Shown here one piece after another: positions 39,601 through 52,300 of a stretch of 64,000 nucleotides of DNA. This DNA comes from Brugia malayi. Taxonomy: Eukaryota > Nematoda > Chromadorea > Rhabditida > Onchocercidae. Below the pieces are notes generated by a model. That model saw only the letters and a program-made list of their open reading frames with translations, had not been told where the DNA came from and did no database searches. Within the stretch, counting starts at the first letter, position 1. Every line of letters begins with the position of its first letter. The translations under genes and the position numbers were made by a program. The stretch spans positions 4,870,649 through 4,934,648 of the forward strand of contig NW_025062477.1 of assembly GCF_000002995.4 (NCBI RefSeq). Reading direction: 5' to 3'.

Positions 39601-39920
39601 ACATTTGCGCTTTGTTAGATGGATGAAAGAGATATTTTGCATTTTGTTAGATGGATAAAAGCCTTTCAAAAATAATATATTACATGAATATCTGTTAAAT
39701 TTCCTTTATAACACCGTAATATTTCCTCTTATTCCTTTTTCTTTTCTTTTATCTATGCAAATGCAGCAAATTAAATTTACTAAAACAAAATAGCAAAGTC
39801 GCAAAAAAAAAAGTAAATGCAGAAAAATTAATTACTAAAATACTTAATAATTAGCAATGGTAATGAAAGCGTAAATATTAATAACACTTTAAAAATAATT
39901 CAACTCTTCAGCAAATAATT

Positions 39921-39921
39921 G

Positions 39922-39961
<40 letters not shown>
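39921..39961 (+). repeat. (AAT)n microsatellite
   Basis: About 13 uninterrupted AAT units, followed by degenerate AAT-rich sequence to about 40030. Confidence 0.95.
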
Positions 39962-39963
<2 letters not shown>

Positions 39964-42389
39964 GGGCAATAGTAATAAGAGCCATAATAAATAATAATTT
40001 TGATAATAGTATTAGTAATATGAATACTAATATTAGTAAGAATAAAATTACGAATATAAAAGGAATATTTATATTCATTGCTGCTATTGTTATTATTTTT
40101 GTTTCTCATAGGGTAAAATTTAATTATTCATTTAGTTTTTGTTCTCTTTCATTATATATAATGTATGGTAATTAATATCAGGTAAGCAGCGAAGGTAATT
40201 ATCAACACATTTCTTCATTATAATTTACTTCAGTGATTGTTAGGAGAAAGATTTTAAAGAGAAAAGGAATTTAATTCAAATTTAAGTAAATGGAAATAAC
40301 GTGCAAATCATTGGTATGCATATAAATATCAAATACTAATTTACAGAGGAAAATAAAAAAATGGCACATAAAAAAAATGAAAAATGGAAAAAGCTAATTA
40401 TGATAAAAAGTTTGTTTTTATTTCAAATAAGGAAGCAAACCATAAATTTGGAGTTATTTTCAGTTTGGTTCAAAAAATGCAAATATCGATGAATAAATTA
40501 AAGTTTCGAAAAAATTTCCATAAATTCAAAAAAAAAAAAAAAAAAAAATTGGCAACATTTTAAATTTTCTAAATCGCAAATCTCACCAAAATCTTCGATT
40601 TTTTTAGAAGCTTTTTTGAATTTTCTTGAAAAAAAAACGAGAAAAAAAGTGAAGCTTCAATTTTCAGGAGAGAAATATAAAATATTAATGGTTTTTGTGC
40701 TTTATTTTAGGGCAAAAATATAAAATATTAATAGTTTAAGTTGCTGCACAAAAGTAAGAAAATTCAATTCAAACTAAAGTTTTCATTTTGAAATTTCTTT
40801 CATTAAAAGAATGCAAAAAAAAATGAATGTACGAAATTTTAAGCGAAACTTGATAAAATTAAAAAAATAAAAAATATAACTAAATTAAATATATTGTTAA
40901 TCACATTGCAAATATAATTTCATTTCAAACTTAGTTTAAAGTTTTTTTTTTGTGACACATTTATTAATTAATCTTTAAATACTTATCGCTTATGTTAATT
41001 ACAAATAGCGGAAAATTAATTTTTATATCTGACACTGATAATTCATCACACTGCAATCAAAATATGATTTCTAATGAGAAAATAAGATATTTAAATGAAA
41101 ATTATCAAATAATCATTGCAGGAATGAGATGATACATTAACATGAAAAATTTAGATATATAATTCAAGTAGAAGCAAATTGTTTTCAACATTATTTTTAT
41201 CATCATTATTATCGTTATCATGATTACAATCTATTATCACATCAAGCATAATTATTATCACTACCATGCTACAATTTCAGGCACAATCATTCTGTGCTGT
41301 AATCATTTATCATATCAAATATAATCACTATCATTATCAAAATCTCTAAACTGAAAGAAGAAAGAATGCACATTCATTTGAAATAAATGATGGATGTGAA
41401 ATTTGCTGACATCGCAGACATATAAAATATCACAAAATTGTAGTCATGTGGTACTTAAATAAAAAAAGTCAGAAATGATCAGTGGAAAATATCAGTTAAA
41501 TTCATCTTTCTGTACTGAAATTGTTATCACCATATGGTTCATAAAATTAGTTTAAGACCACAAGGAAAACAAAATTTGTTAAAATTTTTTTTTGGGATCA
41601 AACAGATTTCAATAAAACCGTCAAACTATCTGTAAATTTATTAAATTTTAATGAGAAAATGATTAATTAGTGGGATGTACCAGTGCATTTAGATTTGTAA
41701 TGTTCGATTTCTTTTTTTTTGCTTAATAGTTTAATGAATTATTCATTCATGCCTTCCATTATTTTTCTTCAAATTTCAACATTTCCAAAAATTGCTAATG
41801 GAATTATTAATAGAAATACTCGCTAATTTATTTAATAATATGATCTTAAAATTTTAGCATTTAAAAAATTTTTAAAACCGTAATAATAATAGCACTCCAA
41901 TGATTTTATAAATATTTTTTTAATAAAATTTAATAAGCGAACTGACTAAAACATTATTATAAACACATTTAAATGTGCCTAATAAAATAAGCTTTAATTT
42001 TTGTATTGAACCAAATTTGTAGTTTTATTGGATTATTCAATAAATACTAAATAATTTCCTAGAAAAAAAATATTTGATCATTAAATTTATATATTATATC
42101 CATTTCACCATTTTATATAAATTCATAGATAATATTCTATAATAAATGAGATTAAGAATAGGAGAAAAAGAAAGAAAGAAAAAAATAACATTGCCAATTG
42201 TAAATTTATTTCCAATATATTCCAATATATTAGTATTACTATTATATGTTTTGATTAATACTAAAAAACGAGAAGGAATACTATTTGCATCATTTCAATC
42301 GATGAAAATTTTGAATCTTTGCAACTTTTATACTTAAAAGCAATATTAGAATAATTATGTTTTAGCATAAATTGAGTGACAAATATTTG

Positions 42390-42485
42390 AAGTGATGCTT
42401 TTGCTCTTGCCATCACCTCTGCTATCTTTTCTGTGACAAAGTTACTTCGACGGAATTTATCAGCTTCTCTTATTTTATCTATCAC
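42390..42485 (-). other. GC-richer island with minus-strand coding potential
   Basis: The open frame reads like protein (EADKFRRSNFVTEKIAEVMA and onward) in a desert of AT-rich DNA, with a possible donor after GCAGAG. No clean acceptor of matching phase was found upstream, so it may be a relic exon. Confidence 0.2.
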
Positions 42486-43415
42486 TCAATTTTAACCACT
42501 GGTTTAAAGGAAATAAACATTGCAAAATTTCGATTTATTTGGTATAAATTGCTAAATTATGCAAAACGAATAAAATTAAAAATTGAAATTGATGAAATAA
42601 ACAAATTGCTAAAAACGCTAAGAAATATTATAAATTAAAAAGAAAATGTTTTTTTTTTTTTCTCATCAATTCTTGCTATTTTACCTTTCATTCAAATTCA
42701 ATCATTAATTGAAAAAAATGAAAACTAAAAAATTTTAATTTGTTTGCTACAAATTGCTAAAATTGTTAAGACAAATAAAATCAAAAATGAAAATATTTGA
42801 TGTTTTTTATATTCATTTAAATGAATATAATATAATGCTTAAATGCAAATTAAAAAGATGCACTTATTAATAAATAATTTTGTTTTTGAGTTTTATCAAT
42901 TTGAGTTTTTTGTATGAGTAAAGTTTATTATTTACATCAAACTTTTTTCAGCAAGCATATTTGCATAAACAATGGCAAATAATAAACAAGATGTTGTTAT
43001 ATTTGTGAAAAATTTAAAAAAAAAAAATTATTTAAACAGTTAAAATGAAATGAACTGAAAGGTAAATAGCTTTCACTTTTAGTAATGATAAAAGTTGAGA
43101 AAAGAAGAAAAATATTTTAATGAAAAAACAATTATAATATTTAGAATTTAAAACTAAACAAGCAGTTGCATTATTAAATTAATTACAATTAAAAATTAAA
43201 GCAACTAAAAATATTAAATAATGATATTAATACTGTAAAATTTTGTGATATTATATTAGTATATATGAAATAACTAAATAAGTAAACATACTTGTACTGA
43301 AATTTTATACAGATGTAACTCATTAATATCTATTACACATTCAAAGTAATAATGTATGATGATATTATGATTAATCAGTAATTAATTACTGAATTGGTCC
43401 TTATAATATACATAC

Positions 43416-44098
43416 GTTGACAACTTTAATTATTTCATGAGCAGTTGTTTCTGCATTCCGCGATGCCGCAGCTGCCGAAATGCGGAAAATTTTATAAATG
43501 CAAATTTTTGTAATTGTATAAAAGTTGCTATAAAATTACAAATTTTTTATTGCTTTAACAAATTTACTAAATCTTTTTTTAGTCTTGAGCGGTCTGCACC
43601 TTCACAAACTTATTTACTGAATGAGGTATGTTTGATAAGATTAATATTGCTAAGTAAGTAATACCATTATACATTAATTAAAATTTAAATTATTTCTTGA
43701 TCAAATTTGTGAAGAAAAATTCACTGTGAACAGTAATGAATTAAATAAGATTTTTAAAATTTCAATTACTACATTTTGTTAATTTTATAGTTATTCAGTT
43801 TTAGATTTGGTATGAAAGTTTATAATTTAGCTAATTAAAAGTTCAATTTTTCATAAAAAAAAAACATCATTTATTAGAGGATATGCATTTATTATCTTCC
43901 ATAAAAATAGTAACAACTAAACATCGATTAGCTAATGAAATGTTAACTTGTGGATAAATGCAGTTGCTGCAAGAATGCAATCTGCAGTCCATTCAGAATT
44001 CCACATCAAATAAAAGTGCAAATTTGCATAATGCATGTTTACAATATGTTTGCTCAAAAGCACACCTTTTTCATCTTCAATTTCATCACAGAAGTTAA
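43416..44098 (+). other. Candidate small spliced gene, or minus-strand exons; strand unresolved
   Basis: Plus-strand reading: exons 43463-43509, 43583-43625 and 43964-44098 are phase-compatible and encode about 74 residues starting MPQLPKCGKFYKCKF, with Cys residues, ending at TAA 44096-44098. The middle exon has consensus acceptor and donor (TTTTTTTAG, GTATGT). Minus-strand reading: 43471-43416 is also open (NAETTAHEIIKVVN) with a GTATGT donor, and 44110-43960 is open as well. Both cannot be right. The last plus-strand acceptor is weak, and no family is recognised. Confidence 0.2.
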
Positions 44099-44419
44099 AA
44101 TTATTAGAAAAAATCAAAAATTTAACATGCAATATTCAAAATAACATTTGCTAATAAGTTTCTTTGATTAGAAATTTTCAAGAGAAAATTTAATAAATTA
44201 TTTATAATAAGAAACTTTTAACTTTGATTAATGTAATAATTTCGAATTCATTTGCCTAAATGAACAGTTTTAAAATTGTTTAATAATTTTTTTTCATTTT
44301 TTTAGAAAATATTTCTTTTTTTTTTTTTTGCATGCAATTTCAATTTATCATTTTTAAAAAGTAATTTTTGTTTTCTTTAAAATTCAAAAAAGTGGCAAAT
44401 AATTTATAGCAAAAAGAAA

Positions 44420-47400
44420 ATGGTATGCTATCATTTAACACAAGAAATTCTTGAAAAATACATGTGCAATTTAATGAAAGTAGTGGAAACTAATAGCGCA
44501 TTATTTCCAACATTCAGTGATGATGATCTGATAACGGTATGTTAAGACTCTCTGATATAAATTATAGCCAGCAAAAATTTTAGAATTTTTAATAATCATT
44601 ATTAAATGAACAAAAATTAATTGATTAATTAGTTTGATTAATATGTTAGTCTCAGATTTTTGAATTTAAAAGTAATCATTATGAGATGAATAAATTAATT
44701 GATTAATTAATTCTTCAAATATATTATCACGCGTTTTTCTCACTTTTTTTTTTTAATTTGCTGCATTTTTTTTTAAATATTTTTAAAATATTTGTAGATT
44801 TTGCACAATGTACAAGATATATATGCTGATGAACCAATAATGCTGCAATTTGATTTGCCTAAAAATGGATTAATTGTTGTTGGTGATTTGCATGGTGATT
44901 TATATTGCTTATTAAATATATTACTCAAAAATGGCTTTCCACCAAATACAAAATATTTATTTTTAGGTTTGTTATATTTTCCAATTATTTTTCTTTTTTC
45001 TTTTTAAAAGAGAATTTAAATTTTCTTTTTAAAATTTAAATTTTAAAGAGAATTTAAATTTACCAATTTTAATGCAACAAATTTGCTATAAAATATTCTT
45101 TAGCATTAACATTTTTTAAATCTTTTACTGGATGTGAAATGAAATCGAATTGAACAATTTTCATTGAACTTTTTACACGTATAAATTTCAGGTGATTATG
45201 TTGATCGTGGATTATATCAGGTACAATTAATATTATTTATATTTTTGATGAAATTGCGATGGCCAAATTACATTACAACACTGAAAGGCAATCATGAAGA
45301 TTATCAGTGTGGTAAAGAATGTGATTTCTATAACGAGGTGAGTGGAATTTTAGCTCAAAATTTTTTTGCTAATTTTTGATATGATCATTTGATTTGATCA
45401 GTAAATGATATTTTTGATAATCACTGATGTAATTTACAGTGCTTAAGTATGTTTAAACGAGGCTCTCGATGGTTCACACAAATTAATCATGTTTTCGATC
45501 ATATGCCTGTTTGTGCAATTATTTCAAGTTAGTATGAATTAGCGATTTTTCAATTAATTTTTTATTAAATCAAAATTCACAAATAGCTTGTCACATTTCT
45601 ATTTGAATAAGTTTCAAATCTGAAATAATTTAATAAATAATGTAATAGAATTAAGATTTTTTTTTTAAAAAAAAATGAGCTTTAAGCTTTCAATTAAAGT
45701 TTTTTGATAACTTATGAATATTGTTATCTGATCGATCAATAATTTGCTTCTATCATTATTGATGCAATTTTTTGTCCACTTAGAAGAATATGAAAAGTTC
45801 TCCAATATTTGTTTTATTTTTATTGAAAGTATTCCTAGATTTAAATTTTGTTCACATTCACTTCTATTAGTGATAGAAAACGATCAAAATTTAATAGATC
45901 AATCAATAATGCTAATAATACCTCTCACTCAGATCATTTCTTCGTTTGCCATGGTGGAATATCTCAGTGGATGACATGTCGAAGTAATGTGGGAAATATC
46001 CCGAAACCAACTTATACCAGTAATATGCATTTTGTTGAAGGTGTCATTCTTGCTGATCTTCTCTGGGCTGATCCTAAACTTGAACAACAAAAGTATGCAA
46101 TGTGCTAAAACTTTAATACTCTTTCCTTTTTTTTTTTTTTTTTCAAAAACTTACTTTTAATTAATTCTGTTAATGACTAACAAATTGATAGCATTGAATA
46201 CATATTTAAAAACAATAATAATTAAATTGTCAGATGGTTCGATTTAAGTCGACGAAATTGTGGTTATTCATTTAATCGTGATGCTTTAAATATTGTTCTT
46301 CGTGCGCTAAAAGTTAAAACTTTAATTCGTGGTCATGAATATTATCCTGGTGGTACTACTCGAAATTTTGGCGATGATACGTGTTATACAGTGCATAGCA
46401 CTACTGATCATCAAGAATTGTACGATCCATTTTGTAAGTTTTTAATTGCTAGCCAATAATTAATCACGTGAGCTTTCATTCAAAAAAAAAAATTTAAATA
46501 ATGCATGAATGAATTGATATATTATTGAAATTTATGTGTTCATTACAATATTATTTTTGAAAAATATCTTACAAAATTTTGAAAGCAATTAGTATATTTT
46601 AGCATTACAATGGTTCTTAACGGATAAATTTTCCTTTAAGGTGGAACATTGAAATTGGAAAAAAAAGCCAATAAATTTGAAATAATTGAAAAGAATGAAT
46701 TAATACCTCGCAATGCAGAAGCGAATCAATTAGCTCATAAAATGCAAATCGAACTGCAGCATTCATTCTTTCCAACAGTTATTACATATGATCGTAGACG
46801 TTGTCATTGGTGTGAGCGACCGTATCCACTTTACGTGACACGTCGTAAACGTTGCTTTGCATACGGTGATATATTGGATTATATGATGAAAAATGGAAAA
46901 CTAGTATTGTTCACTGATAAATTAATCATGAAATTATCTTGGAGAGGAACATTCTGGCGGAGTATTTCAGGTTTGTTTCAGGTTAATAGTTATTTTTTTA
47001 GCAGTTATTTATCCTAAAATACTATCAGTTCCATTGCCATCAAAGTACTAATTACGAGTGTCAATAAATTATTAATTACAATGTATCATCATAATATTAA
47101 TTTTAGTACTGTAACCATTTACGTTGTAAATATTGCAGAATGAATTTCAAATAATTTTTTCATTTCTAATTTTATGCTTTTTTTTAATTAAATATTTAAT
47201 TATTTTATTAAAGAATACCTTATGTTCAGAAATTTTTTTTTCAAATATAAATTTTAATTTATAGCAATGAAACGAGCAATCGATTTATTCCCTTTAACAC
47301 ATGATATCATCTTTGGACGACCTTCAGATGATGATATTCCAAGAAGTTTCCGTGTTTGTTTACTAGAGGAAGAATTTGAACTAATGAAAAAGGTTAGGTA

Positions 47401-48231
47401 GTTTTCTTCAAAAATTAATAACAGAATTGCTAATTAATATTCAAATCGTTCATAATATTACTTGAAAAAAGATTGTATTTACAATACAAAAATAAATTTA
47501 AAATTATTTAATATTTGGATCAAATTTATACAGACATCGTAAACAACATTTAATCCATAAATATCATTTTATTTAGCATATCATTTTAGCTACATATGTG
47601 ATAAGTATTTTTCAAATTTCAAGTCAAAAATTAAACTTAAGCAAATTTTAATTAAATCAATGCATGCATATAAATAGATTTTTTTATATTGCAGATATAT
47701 AAAGTAAGTGGAAAAGACATTGACACTCTAACAAAGCCAAATTTTCGGAATATTTCTGACGTTGAGAAAGAGCTTCAAATGCCTGTGTCACGATTTCAAA
47801 AACTCAAAAAGCGATTCAAACTTGCAATGGTATGTAAATATATCTCAGAATGACAATCCATATAAATGACAGAATAATTTCATTGTTTTTTTTTTTTTTT
47901 TCTTTCTCTATAATGTCAAAAATAATTTGAGGGATTAGAGCCACACGATTTGGACCTAGAAGATATGATGACAAAGCCTACTGCTTTACCGTCACTTTCA
48001 TTTGACACGGTTGGCAATGCTGATCAAACGGCGAGGCGTATGCTTAATACTGCAACAGATGAAGGAAGTAATGAAGACGATGAGGTTCAGGAGGAACCGG
48101 ATGAATTTGCCGGATCAACGCCATCCAATCATTCCAGCCTCTTTTATCAACGTACACGACGATCACCACTTGCTGACACTTCGAAAAGTTTAAATTCCAT
48201 TCGTACTCATAACCGCTCCAAAAATCAATGA
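44420..48231 (+). CDS. PP1-like serine/threonine phosphatase A with long C-terminal extension
   Basis: A metallophosphatase of the PPP family that removes phosphate from Ser/Thr. Ten exons: 44420-44536, 44798-44966, 45192-45337, 45440-45527, 45933-46092, 46234-46433, 46641-46970, 47265-47392, 47695-47829, 47932-48231; phases agree throughout, 590 aa. Metal and catalytic motifs are all present: GDLHGD (68-73; the family norm is GDxHGQ), GDYVDRG (96-102), GNHE (128-131), CHGGIS (179-184), RGHE (259-262). The catalytic domain ends near residue 290. The extra 300 residues contain a Cys motif (RRCHWCERPYP, 347-357), basic stretches and an acidic Ser/Thr-rich end. A TTTATAG acceptor 10 bp before the ATG suggests trans-splicing. 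Phosphatase B is its paralog in the opposite orientation. It appears to belong to a worm-specific PP1-like branch, by inference. Confidence 0.9.
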
Positions 48232-49368
48232 TAGCAACAAGAAAAGAAAAATGCTAGAGGATGATGATAATAATGATTTAATTGAAAGAAACTAAAGAAT
48301 TATACTATTATAAAATTTGAAACGAGGAAATTAAATTTGAATTGGAATTTTAATATTAGTGCAATAAATACTGGAAATTTTCGTTTTTCATCAATTAATG
48401 AAATCAGTAGTAATCGTTGCACAAATTTTAATTCATTTTATATCTGCTAGTCTCTAACTGTCAATTTTAAAAGCAATTTTATAAAAGAAATCACTTGCTC
48501 ACTATCAATAAACATTACATCTCAACTCATTTTCGATATATTAAAACAACTTCAGCTACCTCTTAATTAACCTATATTATAGCTACCATTAATTACTTCA
48601 GATTTTTACCTTTGACTTAAAGATAAACTTTAAATTTCATAGTAGAATTGTAATAAAATGTTATAAAATATAATGAAAATGCAATACTACAGCGTAATTA
48701 TTATTTTTCATTGCGCTATTACTTTTTGCAAAATGATCAAACATACGTTGCACAGTGAATAAGAAAAGTTATTTATCCTTATCATATCATTATCATTGGC
48801 TTTGTCAATATATTTAAATGAAATGTTAACTGCATATTCGGTGGAAATTTATGGCATAATATAATACTAAAGTCAATAAATATGAATAATAATAGTAAGA
48901 ATAGAAATTGTCATCAATTATTACAATTGTTTTCGCAAATTCTAAAAAATAAAAATGGAAAATATTTAGTTATTTAAAGGAATGAAATATTAATTTCTAG
49001 AAATTAGAAAGCTTTACTCATTCAACTATTATTATTTCTTTTTTTTTTTTTGTTTTTTGTACTTGATTAAATAAAAATATTCTCTTCATTTCTAATTTAT
49101 TCTTGAGCTATTAAAAAAATTTGAAATGTTTAACTATTTCAAAACAAATTTTGTTTTTAACTTTGCATAAATGATTTATGGTATAAAATAAATACGATAA
49201 GTTTTTTATGAGAAATTAAAAAAGCTAAAAATGAAAAGAATTTATCAAATAATGTTTGAATATGCATACTCAATGGTTTTTTTTTTTTTTGGATTTAATA
49301 ATTAAATTTTTGGCAACTTTTTTCTAAGACCAATTTTGTAAAAATTATGAATGAACCCAATCAATCAA
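48232..49368. other. Convergent spacer between the two phosphatase genes
   Basis: About 1.1 kb carrying the two 3' ends. It is AT-rich, with T-runs and a GAT/AAT-rich patch just after the phosphatase A stop. No exon is supported. Confidence 0.5.
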
Positions 49369-52300
49369 TTACGGTCTTCTTGATATCTCTGACACATCTG
49401 TGTCATCCAATGAAGGTAAATCACGAAGACCCTGTAAAAAATTTGCAAAAATCCACGTAATTTTTCGGAAGGTAAATAACTTACAATTATAATTAATAGA
49501 AAATTGCTTAGTAAGCAATCTTAATTAAGTAAGTAATCGTTGGTTATATGAAGGTTGCATAACAATTAATAATTAATAATTTTTTCATTTTTAAATTATG
49601 AAAAAAAATTACTAAATTACTGGAATTTTTCCTATCTGCTTAATGATGGATATCATTTTGATATTAAATCGATTTCATTGCATCGGTATTTTAATTTAAT
49701 TAATTAAGTTATCAACTATTATAATTCTTTGTTAATTGAAAGATAACAAAAGACTATCTTTTAGTACTGAAAGAAAGTATTATTTAATTCTAATTTCATA
49801 CGTACAATAGCGTGTCTCAGCATATTTCTAACATGCCATGACGTACGCCTTAATAAATTAGGCTTTGATCGACGTTGCTGAATTTCCAATAGGCCTGGAT
49901 CTACGTCATTTGCTAACGTTTCAACCAGTTCAAAATCGGAAGATGTCACAAACAACTGCAGTGACAGTAAAAAATAAGAAGGAACTAAATAATATTTTCA
50001 AAATTTTGATTGAGAAAGTAAAACAATACAAAAACGAAGAATTAATTTTCTTATTTTGTAAATTTGATTATAATTCTTTATTGATGAATTGATACAATGT
50101 ACAAATTAATTAATAATTAAACATAATTTGCTATATTATTAAATGTGTGACGGAAAACTGACGTAACGTAGAAATTAATACGTACATTCTTGCGTGAATT
50201 ATAACGTAATTTACCAAAGAATATTTCTTAAAGATGAAATTATCAAATAAGTAAAAGAAAAAAAAAGAAATGAACGAAAAGAAATCGGAAAACTTTGCGC
50301 AGAAATGCTTTCTCCCATGGAGCTAAGATGACACGAAATGTGGCCGGGGTTGTTGATGAGCCACCTTCAAAGGTAACTGCATCGTACAGCACAGGAAATA
50401 ACTGATAAGCTCGTGTGTTCATCATCCGATCATTTCGATTTCTCCATGCTTCCTTGATTAGATTGTCAGTTAATTCGTATGATACTTTCAAATTGGTATC
50501 ACATTATCATATAACACATTTTGATGATAGATTTCATAGACAGATAGATCAGGTAGATAAATTGATTAGTTAGGTATAAAAGATAGATCAGATAAGCAGA
50601 CTAGGTAGATTAAGTGTTAAATAACAGTTTGTAATAAAATATACAAATATCTGATATTGAAAAAATTGAAAAAAAAAATCTAATCAAAAATATGACCTAA
50701 ATAACGTGAAATTTTACAAATCAAAATTTTTAATAAATAAAAAAATCCAAAATGCATGTTATTGGTGTAACTTAGATTTCAGATAATTTTTCCTCTAATT
50801 TTGCTAAACTTTTTAAATTGCTTTAACTCAAGTAACAGAATTTTTACATGAAATATTTCATCGTATTGTGCATAACGAAAAGCATATCGTGAAATCCACA
50901 ATGTTATTTCAGCTATACCGGAATTACGTATTCGGCGAGTTATATTTCTGGGATAAGCTTTCCGGCACCATTGACATTTTAATACAATACGATTCAGTCT
51001 GCTACGTTGTAGACTTTCACATAGTAATGCGTAAACTGTATCACATAAATTATTCATAGTTTTCTTGGAATTTATCTATAATAAATTTACGTGTAATTAC
51101 GTGGACTGATACCTTCCGCTTGAATATAAACGCTTATATGATATATGTTATTTAGATTATTTTTATCAACAATACAGCTAAATAATAAGAAGATAAGTGA
51201 TCTTTTGCGATAAGTTTTGTTCTTATTAACTTATAACTTCGCACTCTTTAATTATATCTACGTGATGTCGTCACGTGTAGGCAATACCTTAGCCATACGT
51301 TTTTCCATGACAAATTTTCCATCATCTTTGCGAACAATTTTAATCGTACCAGCTAGAATAAACAACAATGATTGATGCGTTAAAAAAGTAGGGTAAATTT
51401 CAAAAGGACTATTTGATCTCTTAATAATAAGTATAAATAAGAAAAGCACAATTATATTTTCTTTGATTTTTACAATTTTCTATTTTTAATTTAATTTAAT
51501 TTTTTTTTTTTTAAATTAACAAGTCAATCAATAATGCAATCAATTCATTCAGTGCTTTAAAATGTTCCATTTTTAAAAATTTTTTTACTTCAATAATTTT
51601 ACGTTTAGTTTTGAAACTATTCCGGAATAAAATACTTACATGAATTACAACCAGCACTTTCACGAGTAGCTGTATGAACAGTAATACAACTTCCGTCACC
51701 GAAATTATCTAAAATACCTTCCGGAATTATTTGATGTCCACGAATCAATGTGCGAACATTCAATGCTCGAAGTACTGCATGTAATGCTTCTCGATTAAAA
51801 CTATAGCAACAACCACGTTCACTTAAATCAAATGGTCTGAAATATTATCTATTAATATTATTTATTTAAAATTACTAATTCATATTTTTTCTAAATAATG
51901 ATAAAGAAGAAAATTTGATAATAAAATTACTAACGATCTTTGATTTGGTTTTGGATCTGACCAAAGTATATCAGTGATAATACATCCCTCCAAAATTTTC
52001 ATATTATTCAAATCTGTTGGTCGTGGAATATTTGCTATATTAGCTCGACAAGTCATCCATTGTGACACACCCGCATGACAAAAGAAAAAATAATCTAAAA
52101 TGAAATTCTGAATTCTTATGATATGATGCAAATTAAAGAAATTAATATTTTATTGAAAGCTATTCAAATGGTCAATTCTATAAATTTAGAATTAATTAAA
52201 ATTGGACAGCATGTAGTGATCAATTAATTATTGAATTTCTTTTGTTGATAAGTTGCTTAGTAGCAGTAAGCATTAAAACAGTAAGCAACTACCCGAAACA

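Larger units (their letters stand above)
33668..44419. other. Large AT-rich region between divergent genes
   Basis: About 10.7 kb lies between the start of the RGK-like gene (minus) and phosphatase A (plus). Most is A/T-run DNA with no supported exon and should hold both promoters. Exceptions worth noting are an AAT microsatellite near 39.9 kb and GC-richer islands with coding potential at 42.38-42.49, 43.42-43.63 and 43.96-44.11 kb. Confidence 0.5.
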
